Shown: positions 1-10,008, counted from the stretch's first letter. The stretch is DNA of 64,000 nt from a bacterium (GCA_017467605.1 JAFUSQ010000039.1:1-64000), one strand, 5' to 3'. A program made the numbers and translations. The notes: generated by a model from the letters alone, not told the origin.

Positions 1-137
1 ACTGTCTTGGATTTGCTCCACGCTCGAAAAGTTTCGCAATTGCAACTTCGTTGCAGTTTGCTCAATTTTCTCGCTATCCGGACTCGCTTTGCTCCGTCCG
101 TCCGCAAATCCGCCGTCGTTCGTGCTCGCAATGACGG
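1..137. repeat. dispersed intergenic repeat, copy 1 (family A)
   Basis: Closely matches 15563-15671: both begin at TCTTGGATTTGCTCCACGCT and run through GGACTCG(C/T)TT(T/C)GCTCCGTCCG to CGCAAATCCGC. This copy continues with GTCGTTCGTGCTCGCAATGACGG, a tail also seen in altered form near 52960-52988. An open frame crosses it, but the copy at 15.5 kb is non-coding in context and the encoded peptide has no recognisable domain, so I treat it as a repeat. The left edge is cut by the window. Confidence 0.7.
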
Positions 138-286
138 TACTTTTACCCCTATTTCCCGTTTTTCGTTTATTATTCATTATTTCCTCCTTTGTTAACTTAT
201 AAAACAATATCTTGGTATATTCGCCATGATATTAGTCTATTAATCAAGTTTTGTCAAGTTCCAAAGAATATAAATAGAATGTAATT

Positions 287-496
287 ATGATAAAAATCAG
301 ACTTAGGGAATTGATGTGGGATAAAAATATTTCTGCCGTTGATATTCAGCGTGAAACTGGAATCCACGCTACAACCATATCGAAAATAATAAACGGTAAA
401 CATACAAACTTCGGACTTGACACGGTCGATAAACTTTGTACGGTTCTTGACTGTAAAATACAAGATTTGTTAAAGTTTGAGCGTGTAAACAAATAA
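287..496 (+). CDS. small Cro/CI-type helix-turn-helix regulator
   Basis: The 69-residue protein is a single HTH domain of the short YozG-like (HTH_26) type. It begins with MIKIRLRELM; the recognition helix region is TGIHATTISKIINGK, followed by LDTVDKLCTVLDCKIQDLL, the usual end of this family. It presumably binds DNA as a dimer, but the target is unknown. It stands 64 bases before the GH13-like gene, with no strong terminator between. A -10-like stretch lies close to the ATG with no clear Shine-Dalgarno sequence, so its transcript may have almost no leader. It is one of four small XRE-type regulators in the window. Confidence 0.8.
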   Translation: MIKIRLRELMWDKNISAVDIQRETGIHATTISKIINGKHTNFGLDTVDKLCTVLDCKIQDLLKFERVNK

Positions 497-559
497 TTTA
501 TTATAATGTATAAATCTTTCGGGTAATTTTTTATTTAATTTATAAGTTAAGTTAAACTT

Positions 560-1873
560 ATGAATTATGTAAATAAATTGTTAGAGGCTCTTGGTGAAAG
601 TGTTGCACTTGAACCTGATCAATGGAGTGTAGAACATCAATATGTTTCCGGTTTAAAAAAATGGGTTGCAAATATTGTTCCGTCCGAGCTTCTTGTAAAA
701 AGCGTTAAAAATGCTATAGAATCGGTGGTTACTCTATGTGAATGCACTACTTTTTATAAAAATTTCCCTGATATAATTGAAGCTCCAAATTACGGTGATA
801 AATGGGGAGTTCGTGCGAATTATATTGAAATAAACAATCGTGCAATTGCTGAAATGCACAAAAATTTAACCAGAAACGGAATTTTGAGTTCAATAAAAAT
901 AATTCCTGCAATTCCGCCCTCTGCTAAAAGCTGGGCAAATTGTGTTATTCTATCACAAATTTTTCCGAATATTTACGGCGACGGATATAATAAACCGTCA
1001 AATGAAGAAAACTCAATTTACGGAATTAAGCTTGGTTTAGGATATAGTCAAAATATAATAAATTTTGAAATCGCTGATAAAATTTCTCCTGATGAACAAT
1101 TCAGAGCTTTTAACGATATTGCGCATTTTCATGGTTTAAAGACAGGTTTTCGAACAGTAATTTCAGCCGATCAAATAAAGGTTTGTGCACCTTATAAGGA
1201 CGATATTACTTTTGATTGGAATAACCCTGAACATGTGGAATTATTTATAAAAGAACACGTAGATTTAATTAATACAGGTTTTGAGGCTATTTTTATTGAC
1301 TCTGCAAAGCATATTGGCGGATATGATATGGCAAATTATACCGGAGTCGGAGCATTGCCTGAATATGAACAAATGCAATATATATTGCACGAAATAAGAC
1401 TTCGTTCAGGGAAAACTACACTCAGTTTTGTTGGTGAAAAAAGTACCGGTGATTTTAAAAGGTATGAAAAATTAGGCCTAACATCAGGTACCGCTTTTAT
1501 TGAACCTGATAATTATGATGAAGTTAAGCATTGGTCTATTAATATGAAATATGAACAAGAGTATACCCCCGGAATTGAAGTCTCAAACGACAATGATGAG
1601 GGGGGAAGAAGCTATGAACAAAGGCTAAATCGAATTAATAATTCTCTTTTTGCTTACGAGTATCCGAGTGATAAACTCCCCAGTTTTATGCAAATGGAGG
1701 ACTTATTCCCCCTAAGATATGACACAAACACTCATCAATTAATGATGACAAATCCTTCATTTTCTCTAGATGGAACTCCTTTTAGCCATTGGGAAAATCT
1801 TTTTGCAAAAGATGACGGTAGAGAATACAACAGAAAAGTTGCAGAATTATTTGTACACGCCCAAAATTTGTAA
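560..1873 (+). CDS. alpha-amylase-like (GH13-related) TIM-barrel protein
   Basis: 437 residues. The stretch AIFIDSAKHIGGY has the form of GH13 conserved region II (D-x-x-K-H), with D247 as candidate nucleophile. FVGEKSTG places E293 where the general acid of region III is expected. FNDIAHFHGLKTGF precedes it at the usual distance for region I, but without the canonical DxxxNH. There is no signal peptide, so it is probably cytoplasmic. The N-terminal 110 residues match nothing I recognise. The second GH13-like protein of the window (54.5 kb) differs greatly. Substrate cannot be inferred; glycogen or alpha-glucan handling is a guess from the fold. Confidence 0.5.
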   Translation: MNYVNKLLEALGESVALEPDQWSVEHQYVSGLKKWVANIVPSELLVKSVKNAIESVVTLCECTTFYKNFPDIIEAPNYGDKWGVRANYIEINNRAIAEMHKNLTRNGILSSIKIIPAIPPSAKSWANCVILSQIFPNIYGDGYNKPSNEENSIYGIKLGLGYSQNIINFEIADKISPDEQFRAFNDIAHFHGLKTGFRTVISADQIKVCAPYKDDITFDWNNPEHVELFIKEHVDLINTGFEAIFIDSAKHIGGYDMANYTGVGALPEYEQMQYILHEIRLRSGKTTLSFVGEKSTGDFKRYEKLGLTSGTAFIEPDNYDEVKHWSINMKYEQEYTPGIEVSNDNDEGGRSYEQRLNRINNSLFAYEYPSDKLPSFMQMEDLFPLRYDTNTHQLMMTNPSFSLDGTPFSHWENLFAKDDGREYNRKVAELFVHAQNL

Positions 1874-1986
1874 ATATTTTTAATTAACTTTTTATGTCCA
1901 ATTTGAGTTGATATTTTTCTTTAAATTTTTACCCTGAATTTATTTCAGGAACTACTACAGACGCACCACTTACTGCCAGTTTTGTT

Positions 1987-2859
1987 TTATAAAAATTGAA
2001 CTTGTTCATGTTGTTTTTTTGCAATATGCACGATTGGTTCAGAATATGTGTCAACTTTAAAAATATGTTTTAAAAAACCTATTTGCTCGGGTTGATTTTG
2101 TGTTAAGTTTTTCCACATTTTTAATATTGTATTTTCATCTCTATAATCTTGTATAAAATCATATTTTGATGTTCCAACAACAGTAATATTGTCCATAGAA
2201 AGTTGTTCAGGATAAATATATTCAAGTGCAACTTTACGTTGTTTATATAATTTTGATGCTAATGCACTATCACCTAAGGCCACTTTTGTGTACGAGTGCA
2301 TACCATTTCTTCCACCACCAGTATTATCTCGAATAACTAATTTCCCAACATCCATTTTTGATGTTGGAATTCTTAATAAAATAGCTTCACTTCCATCTCT
2401 GTTAACAACTAGTGATAATAATAAACCTAAATTTCTTCTACCGTCAAAATCTTTGTATTGCTTAAGCATATTTTGCATTTCAAACATATATACTCCATCT
2501 CCGCGAGGACAATCTTGCGATATTCTAAGATATCCGTCTTGAAGCATTTGATTATAATTTTTTCTTGTTGTCAAGTGATATAAATAACGTGGGATTTTAT
2601 GCTTACCTACTACTTTTTGGGAAATATTTGCCCCTGCCCATAAATTCATTCTAATCAACTTATTCATTCGCTCTTTAAATGCATTGTGAGTACAAAAATA
2701 ATCCCAACAATCATTAAATTCACCTATTTGAGGTTCTTTCCCTAAAATTTGCTCGTACATTTTTGAAATTTGTCTATGAGCTTGACCGAAATGTTTTATA
2801 CCGGTTGGATATTGATAAGATGTTATTATATTGTTTCCTAGCCTAAATAAATTATTCAT
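1987..2859 (-). CDS. unknown protein, weakly ADP-ribosyltransferase-like
   Basis: 290 residues, no signal peptide and no membrane segment. The middle reads RYLYHLTTRKNYNQMLQDGYL followed by GVYMF. This resembles the (L/I)YH(I/L)T..N...I...G opening of DarT/KptA-like ADP-ribosyltransferase folds. A later ALEYIYPEQLSMDNITVVG resembles the Glu-containing strand that closes such folds. The similarity is only motif-level and no catalytic triad can be assigned with certainty. The gene is convergent with the GH13-like gene and stands alone, with about 390 bases of AT-rich sequence behind its start. Confidence 0.35.
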   Translation of the reverse strand: MNNLFRLGNNIITSYQYPTGIKHFGQAHRQISKMYEQILGKEPQIGEFNDCWDYFCTHNAFKERMNKLIRMNLWAGANISQKVVGKHKIPRYLYHLTTRKNYNQMLQDGYLRISQDCPRGDGVYMFEMQNMLKQYKDFDGRRNLGLLLSLVVNRDGSEAILLRIPTSKMDVGKLVIRDNTGGGRNGMHSYTKVALGDSALASKLYKQRKVALEYIYPEQLSMDNITVVGTSKYDFIQDYRDENTILKMWKNLTQNQPEQIGFLKHIFKVDTYSEPIVHIAKKQHEQVQFL

Positions 2860-3253
2860 ATATTGCTTGTTACTTTACTATATACTATGTTATTCCTCAT
2901 AAATATAGTCAATATATTAAATTGCCTTTTGAAATAGAATTGTTACAAAATTGTTATATTATGCAACTTTAAGATTATAACCTATGTTTTTAAGCTTTTT
3001 ACTAAGGCATTAATTCGTGCAACTCGTTATCCGGCAAAAATTTCGTAAAATTAAAAACTCTGCCGCTGACATATTGAGCCAAAGAATTATTCATATATTC
3101 TTTTTTTATTCTACATCTTTTAATTGTTCTAATATTAACCTTGCAATATATTGAAAAAAAAAGAACTTTATAAGATAATCTTTGTGTGTAGCTTATTGAA
3201 GTATATGCAAATATGGTAACAAATACAATTAAGAATATAGCGGGGATAAGATA
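2860..3253. other. 394-base gap with a possible gene remnant on the minus strand
   Basis: No full gene. On the minus strand a frame stays open from the region of the next gene's start down to a TAG at 3002-3004. Its last 30 codons, from an ATG at 3092-3094, read like protein (SLAQYVSGRVFNF then FLPDNELHEL). No start codon precedes the rest of the open frame, so this looks like a decayed or very short gene rather than a working one. The remainder probably holds the promoters of the two divergent neighbours. Confidence 0.3.
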
Positions 3254-5011
3254 ATGGATATTTTCTCGATTTTCACATTATGCGGGGGGCTTGCGTTTTT
3301 TTTATACGGAATGATAGTTATGTCTGCGGGGTTGGAAAAAATCTCCGGAGGAAAACTTGAAAAACTTTTAGAACAATTGACTTCAAATCCTGTCAAAGGT
3401 TTTTTGGTCGGGATTGGTATGACTATTGCAGTTCAGAGTTCATCTGCCGTATCGGTTATGCTTGTAGGTTTTGTAAATTCGGGGATTATGAAGTTATCTC
3501 AAACTATTGCAATAACATTAGGTTCAAATATTGGAACAACCGCAACTTCATGGATTTTGAGTTTATCAGGTATTCAAAGTACGAATTTCTTTTTAAGGCT
3601 TTTAAAGCCTGAATCATTCTCACCTATTTTGGCATTGATTGGTGTAATTCTTCTAATGACAACAAAAAACAACTATTCAAGACGTAAGCCGGTAGGTTCT
3701 TTTTTGATAGGTTTTGCTGTTTTAATGTTTGGAATGGGCTTGATGTCATCATCAATGAGTCCTTTGGCACATGACCCTAATTTCTCTCAAATTTTAACAA
3801 TATTCAAAAATCCGATACTTGGGTTACTTGTCGGGTTAATTGTTACTGCGATAATTCAAAGTTCGGCAGCCTCTGTCGGTATGCTTCAGGCATTGTCTAT
3901 GACAGGCAGTATTCCTTATGTTGTTGCTGCTCCGATTGTTGCGGGCCAAAATATCGGAACTTGTGTAACTGCTTTGTTGTCAAGTATAGGGGTTAATACT
4001 AATGCTAAAAAAGTAGCCGCAATGCATATTATATTTAACATAACAGGGGCTATAGCATTCTTAATTTTATACGAAATTTTTATACATTTTATAAATCCGT
4101 TGACCGGCATGTCAAATCCTTTTGGAATTGCTATTGTTCATACTGTTTATAATATAGTCACGGTAATCGTTTGTTTTCCATTAAGTAAAATTTTAATGAA
4201 ATTTGTGGATTCAATTATTAAAGACAAGCATGAAGAAAAAGAAGTTATACTTGATGAACGTTTGTTATTAAATCCGTCAATAGCCATTGCACAATGCTAC
4301 AAAGCTACCGGTACAATGGCAAAAATTACAAGAGAAACACTTACCTTATCTGTTAGAATGTTAAAACATTACAATCCTAAAGCTGCTGAAGTTATTAATA
4401 AAAATGAAGTTCTCATTGATAAATATCAGGATACTCTTGAAACATTCCTGCAAAAACTCTCTGCAAGAGAACTCTCTGAGGAAGATAGTAACAGAATTTC
4501 ACAACTTGTCTTATCAATTTCAGACTTTGAAAAGATTGCCGATCATGCAATCCATATTTTAAATATTGCAACAACAATGAATACTAAAGAATGGACGCTT
4601 TCTCCCGATACAATTGATGAACTTAAACGAGTAGTCAACGCAGTAAAAGAAGTCTTTGATGTAACGGTAAACGCTTTTATTTATCAAGATTTAGCTTCCG
4701 CATATCATGTTGAACCTTTAGAGCAGGTTGTTGATGATATTGCATACTTTGCGAAGAAAAATCATATTAAACGTGTTAAATCAGCAAAAGCACATATAAA
4801 AAGAGGCTTTGTTTATGCTGAAATTCTGAATGATTTGGAAAGGATTTCTGACCATTGTTCAAATATTGCAACAAATACAATTCAATCAATGAATGTTTCA
4901 ATACCTAAACATATACTTAAAAATCAGCTAAAAGAAGCTGACATTGGCGAATTTAGTACAAAAGTTCAAGAATTCAGAGAAAAGTATGCGGTTGAGCCGA
5001 TAAGTATATAG
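3254..5011 (+). CDS. Na+/phosphate cotransporter, NptA/PNaS family with PhoU-like tail
   Basis: 585 residues. Two Na/Pi-cotransporter repeats carry the diagnostic QSSSAVSVML (from residue 61) and QSSAASVGML motifs, each within a run of hydrophobic helices; a GSNIGTT motif follows the first and GQNIGTC the second. The last 230 residues are a helical PhoU-like cytoplasmic domain (repeated DFEKIADHA and DLERISDHCSNIA motifs). It should import inorganic phosphate coupled to sodium at the inner membrane. Length and architecture are normal for the family. The gene is monocistronic; no Pho box was identified. Confidence 0.9.
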   Translation: MDIFSIFTLCGGLAFFLYGMIVMSAGLEKISGGKLEKLLEQLTSNPVKGFLVGIGMTIAVQSSSAVSVMLVGFVNSGIMKLSQTIAITLGSNIGTTATSWILSLSGIQSTNFFLRLLKPESFSPILALIGVILLMTTKNNYSRRKPVGSFLIGFAVLMFGMGLMSSSMSPLAHDPNFSQILTIFKNPILGLLVGLIVTAIIQSSAASVGMLQALSMTGSIPYVVAAPIVAGQNIGTCVTALLSSIGVNTNAKKVAAMHIIFNITGAIAFLILYEIFIHFINPLTGMSNPFGIAIVHTVYNIVTVIVCFPLSKILMKFVDSIIKDKHEEKEVILDERLLLNPSIAIAQCYKATGTMAKITRETLTLSVRMLKHYNPKAAEVINKNEVLIDKYQDTLETFLQKLSARELSEEDSNRISQLVLSISDFEKIADHAIHILNIATTMNTKEWTLSPDTIDELKRVVNAVKEVFDVTVNAFIYQDLASAYHVEPLEQVVDDIAYFAKKNHIKRVKSAKAHIKRGFVYAEILNDLERISDHCSNIATNTIQSMNVSIPKHILKNQLKEADIGEFSTKVQEFREKYAVEPISI

Positions 5012-5019
5012 ACGGGTTC

Positions 5020-5106
5020 GTCATTTTATGATAAGACTAATATATTGCGATCTTTCGCTATTGCTCAAGATGACAGGTTTGTCATTTTGAGGGTGAAGCC
5101 CGAAAA
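5020..5106. repeat. dispersed GTCATTTTGAG-type repeat fragment
   Basis: Between the phosphate transporter and the thioesterase. GTCATTTTATGA, TGACAGGTTTGTCATTTTGAGG and GAAGCCCGAAAAATCGC form an imperfect inverted arrangement similar in style to the TGTCA...TGACA elements elsewhere in the window, but more decayed. No coding frame is supported here. Confidence 0.4.
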
Positions 5107-5145
5107 ATCGCAAAAATTAACAAATAAATGAATACCGGAGAATAT

Positions 5146-5922
5146 ATGGTTATTTTATTAACAAAAGAAAATGAAAAACTTACGCAATGTGCTATTCACC
5201 CTGTTTCAATTGCAGAAGCCGATAGTTTACACAGGGTTAAACCTGTTACGTTATTTAATCATATGCAGGAACTTGCTGCTTCGTCAATTGAAAAATATAA
5301 TATTAAATTCGGTTGGAGTGAACTTTTAAAACATGGTTATGCTTGGTTTTTAATAAGATATAGAATTGAATTTGACTCTTTCCCGACTGATGTATCGGAA
5401 ATAAAAGTTTTGACCGAAAGCCGCGGCTGCAAAAGAATGAATGCTTATCGTGATTTTGAAGTTTTTGACAATAAAACAGATAGCAGGATTTTAAGAGGAA
5501 CATCAAGTTGGTTTATTGTTGATATAGAAAATAAATCAGTAGTGAATATCCAAAAAGAATTTCCCGAATTCATGGAATTTAATGAACGCGAAGATGATCT
5601 TAAACTTCAAAAATTAAAATCTTTAGATAGGGTAGACTTTGAGAAAATTTTTCATGTTAGATATGATGATTTAGATATTAACAATCATGTTAATAATACG
5701 GTATATATAAATTGGGCGTTAGAAGCTCTTGATTATGAATTTAGAACATCTAACAATTTGAAAAATTTAGATATATATTTTAAACATGAAGTTAAATATG
5801 GCGAAGATGTTATTTCACAAGTAAAAATTGACAAAGAAGCAAATACAACCGAACATGTTATAAAATGTGCATCTACCGGTGAAGAACTTTGTTTATTAAG
5901 AGCAGAATTTGTAAAAATATAA
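5146..5922 (+). CDS. acyl-ACP thioesterase (double hot-dog)
   Basis: 258 residues from the ATG at 5146, chosen because CGGAGA stands six bases before it; an upstream in-frame ATG at 5128 lacks a ribosome binding site. The protein has two hot-dog domains. The second contains RYDDLDINNHVNNTVYINW, the conserved D-x-N-x-H-V-N-N signature of bacterial FatA/FatB-like thioesterases (PF01643). It should release free fatty acids from acyl-ACP in the cytoplasm. The acyl ligase starts 48 bases downstream on the same strand, so the two probably form an operon that cycles fatty acids between free and activated forms. Confidence 0.85.
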   Translation: MVILLTKENEKLTQCAIHPVSIAEADSLHRVKPVTLFNHMQELAASSIEKYNIKFGWSELLKHGYAWFLIRYRIEFDSFPTDVSEIKVLTESRGCKRMNAYRDFEVFDNKTDSRILRGTSSWFIVDIENKSVVNIQKEFPEFMEFNEREDDLKLQKLKSLDRVDFEKIFHVRYDDLDINNHVNNTVYINWALEALDYEFRTSNNLKNLDIYFKHEVKYGEDVISQVKIDKEANTTEHVIKCASTGEELCLLRAEFVKI

Positions 5923-5970
5923 ATATTTGTGCTACAATCTGTTGAGAAAAGACCATAGGGAGACACTAGA

Positions 5971-7638
5971 ATGAAAGAAAATGTTTTATCAAGACTGGAT
6001 ATAAATACAAGATTATACGGCGAAAGAATCGCTCTCGGAAAAAGAAACAGATATGGTTGGAAAGAGCTAACATATAAAGGTTTAGGATTATTAACTAAAC
6101 AATTGGCGAGCTACTTAATTCACGATTTGCAAATGCAAAAAGGAGACAAATTAGCAATATTGTCTGAGTCAATGCCGGAGATGGGAGCTTGTTTATTCGG
6201 CTCTGTAATTTCAGGCATGATAACAGTTCCGCTTGATAATAAACTTACAATATATGAGTTAGAATCAATTTTATCAAGTTGTCAGCCGTCTGTTATGACT
6301 GTTTCACAGGCAAATCTTGAAAAAGCAATCGAACTTCAAAAAAGAATTTCTTCAATAAAACATATAATAGTTATGGACGAACCTATGTTTAATTCTCCAT
6401 ATCCGAGTTTATACAGTTTACCGACAGGCAGAGAATGTAAATGGCGTCATCGTTCTTTAAAAGACACTGCTTTGATTATATACACATCAGGTACAACAGG
6501 CGCGCCAAAAGGTGTTCAAACAACATTTGGAAACATGATTACTCAAGTTCTTGAAATGTCAAAAGTATTACCTGATATTTTGCCTCAAGAATGCGTAAAT
6601 TTGCTTTCAATATTACCAATGAATCACTTGTTTGAATTAACTGTCGGTTTTGCAGCATTCTTAAACAGAGGCTCTTCAATATATTATCCTCAGAGTTTGA
6701 AACCGAACGATATTCTTGCTGATATGAGAGAAAAGAAAATAGATTTTATGATTGTTGTACCGGCGTTTTTAAAGCTTTTGAAAACAACAATTGAAGCAGA
6801 TATTCGTTCTTGGTCAGATGATGAAAAATTATTGTTTGAAAAATCATATGCGGCAGCGGAATATATTACTGATTATTCAATAAGACGTCAATTATTCAGA
6901 AGCATACTTGCAAAATTTGGAGGAAATTTCTACGGATTTATTGCTGGTGGTGCACCTTTAGATCCGACTGTGGGCGAATTTTTTGAAAGAATTGGTATAA
7001 AAGTATTCCAGGGCTATGGACTATCAGAAACAAGTCCTGTAATTTCAATGGATAGAGGTGATGACAGGAAATTAACTTCTGTCGGCCCGGTATTAGATTC
7101 TTATGACGCAAAAATCGACCCGGAAACAGGTGAATTGTTGGTCAAAGGGCCTTCTGTTATGAAGGGTTACTATAACAATCCTGAAAAAACTGCAGAAGTT
7201 TTAGAACCCGACGGCTGGTTCCATACAGGAGATAAAGCTGAGTTTGATGCCGATGGAAGATTATACATAACAGGCCGTATAAAGAATTTAATCGTACTGT
7301 CAGGTGGTAAAAAAGTTTTCCCAGAAGAAGTCGAAACTGTTCTTGAAAATAACCCGAATTTTGCTGAAATTTGTGTATTTGGTGCAACAAGAAAAACCGG
7401 TGCAAAAGACGGTACCGAGGAAATTATGACGGTTATTGTACCGACTCAGGAAGTTTTAGAAAAATATTCTAATGATGATGAATTACAAGACTTTATTGTA
7501 AAAGAAGTAAAAGCTTTATCTGTTCAACTTGCGCCGTACAAACGCCCTGTTAATATAGTTGTAAGAAAAGAACCTTTACCCAGAACTTCAACAAGAAAAG
7601 TTAAGCGCAATGTCGTAAAAGAAGAAACTTTAGTTTAA
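5971..7638 (+). CDS. long-chain acyl-CoA / acyl-ACP ligase (AMP-binding family)
   Basis: 555 residues. The P-loop signature YTSGTTGAPKGV, the YGLSETSPVIS motif, GWFHTGDKAEFD and GRIKNLIVLSGGKKVFPEEVE are all present, as is a C-terminal lysine in PRTSTRKVKR. This is the full ANL-superfamily adenylation domain. The protein probably activates fatty acids to acyl-AMP and loads them onto CoA or ACP. It follows the thioesterase gene, and the pair fits recycling of fatty acids into lipid synthesis. AGGGAGAC before the ATG is a good binding site. A strong bidirectional terminator follows. Confidence 0.88.
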   Translation: MKENVLSRLDINTRLYGERIALGKRNRYGWKELTYKGLGLLTKQLASYLIHDLQMQKGDKLAILSESMPEMGACLFGSVISGMITVPLDNKLTIYELESILSSCQPSVMTVSQANLEKAIELQKRISSIKHIIVMDEPMFNSPYPSLYSLPTGRECKWRHRSLKDTALIIYTSGTTGAPKGVQTTFGNMITQVLEMSKVLPDILPQECVNLLSILPMNHLFELTVGFAAFLNRGSSIYYPQSLKPNDILADMREKKIDFMIVVPAFLKLLKTTIEADIRSWSDDEKLLFEKSYAAAEYITDYSIRRQLFRSILAKFGGNFYGFIAGGAPLDPTVGEFFERIGIKVFQGYGLSETSPVISMDRGDDRKLTSVGPVLDSYDAKIDPETGELLVKGPSVMKGYYNNPEKTAEVLEPDGWFHTGDKAEFDADGRLYITGRIKNLIVLSGGKKVFPEEVETVLENNPNFAEICVFGATRKTGAKDGTEEIMTVIVPTQEVLEKYSNDDELQDFIVKEVKALSVQLAPYKRPVNIVVRKEPLPRTSTRKVKRNVVKEETLV

Positions 7639-7653
7639 TTAGATATAACAAGA

Positions 7654-7687
7654 AATAGGGCAAGCACTATTAAGTGCTTGCCCTATT
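7654..7687. terminator. bidirectional terminator between acyl ligase and aroA
   Basis: A perfect 15-bp stem (AATAGGGCAAGCACT at 7654-7668 and its complement at 7673-7687) with loop ATTA. T-rich sequence lies on both sides, and it sits between two convergent genes. Confidence 0.9.
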
Positions 7688-7710
7688 ATCTTTTATTAGT
7701 GGTTGTAAAA

Positions 7711-8994
7711 TTATTTATTGTTTAATTTTTCTATTAGGTATTCAAATTCCGGAAAAGAAATATTAACCCATTCAAATTCATTTATTAAAATTTCTTTTTC
7801 GCAAATTAACCCTGCAACATATAAGCTCATTGCAATCCTATGATCGTTGTAAGTTCGCACTTTATGCCCGCCCTTTAAATTTAATTTACCCCTGATAATC
7901 ATACCATCTTCGGTTTCTTCAATATCAGCACCGAGTTTTTTTAACTCAGAAACAATTGTTTTAATTCTGTCGGATTCTTTATTACGCAAATCTTGAGCAT
8001 CTTTAATGATTGTTTCACCCTGTGCTTGGGTAGCTAAAACTGCCAAAACAGGAATTTCATCTATCAATTTTGGAATAATTTCGCCTGATATTTCGCACGA
8101 ATGCAGTTCGGAATATTCAACTTGAATATCTCCAACATATTCACCGCAGACTTCTCGTTTATCTAAAATTTTAATATTTCCGCCCATCTGTTTCGCGACT
8201 TCTATAATGCCTGTTCGTGTTGGATTTAAACCGACATTTCTCAATATTATTTTAGAATTTGGGACAATAAGACCGGCGGCAATAAAAAACGCTGCAGACG
8301 AAACATCTCCGGGAATAGTCATTTTAATTGGTTCTAATTTGGAACTTCTTATAGCTGCGGAAGTTCCTTCCGAAATAATATCTGCCCCCATTGATTTGAG
8401 CATAAGTTCGGTATGATTTCGCGATAAGTAAGGTTCTGTAAATTTTGTTACTCCGAAATCTTTCGTATTTAATCCTGCTAAAAGAACGCATGATTTAACT
8501 TGTGCCGAAGAAATTTTTGATTTGTAATCAATAGAATTTAAATCACGACCATAAATTTTTAATGGCGCTTTATAATTATCAGAGTCTATTTTTGCACCCA
8601 TTAAAGATAATGGTTCTATTATTCTTTTCATTGGGCGATTTGATAGGCTTAAATCACCGGATAATACAGAATTGAAATTTTGTCCTGCCAAAACTCCCGC
8701 AAGCAAACGCATTGTAGTACCGGAATTCCCGCAATCTAAAATGTTACTTGAAGGATTTAATTTGCCGTTTGAAATTACTGTTAAACAATCGTTATCCTGT
8801 TCAATCTCTACCCCAAGTTTTTTGAATATGTTAAGAGTGGATTTTGGGTCTTGTCCGTCAGAAAAGTTTTTAATAGTAGATTTCCCGCAAGCAAGAGAAG
8901 AAAAAATTATTGCTCTATGTGAAATTGATTTATCGGAGGGAACAATTATTTCACCTTGTAAAGCGTTCTTTGCTTTAGATACCGTTTTTTGCAT
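7711..8994 (-). CDS. aroA: 3-phosphoshikimate 1-carboxyvinyltransferase (EPSP synthase)
   Basis: 427 residues, the normal length. Substrate-binding motifs are present: PSDKSISHRAI near the N-terminus, LDCGNSGTTMRLLAG, the SNRPM region, SAQVKSCVLLAGL, and near the C-terminus DEIPVLAVLA, RNKESDRI and TYNDHRIAMS. It transfers enolpyruvate from PEP to shikimate-3-phosphate in chorismate synthesis. GNSGTT with a following RPM-type loop is typical of the more glyphosate-tolerant class II enzymes, though I cannot assign the class firmly. It is transcribed alone, divergent from the HhH protein. Confidence 0.96.
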   Translation of the reverse strand: MQKTVSKAKNALQGEIIVPSDKSISHRAIIFSSLACGKSTIKNFSDGQDPKSTLNIFKKLGVEIEQDNDCLTVISNGKLNPSSNILDCGNSGTTMRLLAGVLAGQNFNSVLSGDLSLSNRPMKRIIEPLSLMGAKIDSDNYKAPLKIYGRDLNSIDYKSKISSAQVKSCVLLAGLNTKDFGVTKFTEPYLSRNHTELMLKSMGADIISEGTSAAIRSSKLEPIKMTIPGDVSSAAFFIAAGLIVPNSKIILRNVGLNPTRTGIIEVAKQMGGNIKILDKREVCGEYVGDIQVEYSELHSCEISGEIIPKLIDEIPVLAVLATQAQGETIIKDAQDLRNKESDRIKTIVSELKKLGADIEETEDGMIIRGKLNLKGGHKVRTYNDHRIAMSLYVAGLICEKEILINEFEWVNISFPEFEYLIEKLNNK

Positions 8995-9063
8995 AGCTTA
9001 ATATTAACATAAAATCCTCTGTTTAAATCATTACAATTTTTCTATCTGTGTTATTGTTAACTT

Positions 9064-10008
9064 ATGAAAAAGGAAATTAAGTATTTTATTTATATAACTC
9101 TTGCCGGTTACGTTGCTATTGGTTTTGTTTCAGTTCAGACTGCGAATTTTTTGATGGCATTGCTCTTAATTCTAATGATTCCGTTTTTGATTTTAAGATG
9201 GATTTTTATGAATCAATTGTATAAATATAGTATTAATAAAGTTTCCAGACAATTTGTTCTTAATCAAAATGCGTTACATAATGAGCATTGTACAGTGATT
9301 TATACTCCTGATGAAAAAATAGTTGTAATGGATAATATTGCGGATAGGACACATGCAAAAAGAATGTTTACCTTGAAAAAAGGACAATTGAATGTGAATA
9401 GGGCTTGGAACAGGGCTTGTAGAATTTTTGACAGCTTTATAACATTAGATTCTCTGGCATCATTTTACAGATATGATACAAGAGTCGAAGTTATTACACT
9501 TGAACAAAAAATTACAGATGCACCAAAAGAACCCGTAAAAAAAGAAATTAATATTCAAAAATCAGAACAAGGACCAAGTTTTGTTGAACTTGATTCGGTA
9601 AAACCGGATCCTTTCGGACTTGGTGGAGAGAAGGCAAATGAATCCGGTGCAAGCTTTGTTGCACTCGATAATATAAAAGAACAAAAACAGTCTAAAGAGC
9701 GTGTTCAAGAAGAACCGGAATTTGTTGAAATTGGCGATATAATGTCAAAATATGACAAAAAAATTGATGTTAATAATGTTGAAGCGGGAGAACTTGCAAT
9801 ATTACCGGGAATTAATATTGTTATGGCAAAGAAAATTATTGAACACCGTAATCTTAACGGTTTATTTAAGACTCCGGAAGAATTTATTCAAGTTGCCGAC
9901 GTAAAAGAATATTTTATTCCTAAAATTAAGTCTATGATTGTAGTTGGGGCTCCTGCTCAAAAGAAGAATAATGACGATTATAACGAAGGCAGAATTGTAG
10001 ATTTTTAA
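9064..10008 (+). CDS. membrane protein with C-terminal ComEA-type helix-hairpin-helix
   Basis: 314 residues. Two hydrophobic segments (about residues 6-45) anchor it in the membrane. A middle region of about 110 residues is low-complexity and charged, with repeated SFVELD / SFVALD / EFVEIGD motifs. The C-terminal 60 residues contain ILPGINIVMAKKIIEHR and FKTPEEFIQVADV, a helix-hairpin-helix DNA-binding domain like that of ComEA. The topology suggests tethering of DNA or of a partner at the membrane; a competence role is only an analogy. Its stop overlaps the ATG of the next gene by one base. Confidence 0.7.
   Translation: MKKEIKYFIYITLAGYVAIGFVSVQTANFLMALLLILMIPFLILRWIFMNQLYKYSINKVSRQFVLNQNALHNEHCTVIYTPDEKIVVMDNIADRTHAKRMFTLKKGQLNVNRAWNRACRIFDSFITLDSLASFYRYDTRVEVITLEQKITDAPKEPVKKEINIQKSEQGPSFVELDSVKPDPFGLGGEKANESGASFVALDNIKEQKQSKERVQEEPEFVEIGDIMSKYDKKIDVNNVEAGELAILPGINIVMAKKIIEHRNLNGLFKTPEEFIQVADVKEYFIPKIKSMIVVGAPAQKKNNDDYNEGRIVDF

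Noticed and set aside
7..195. 62-residue open frame
   Set aside because: It is a translated dispersed repeat; the related frame at 15472-15675 shows the same peptide pattern without RBS or domain.
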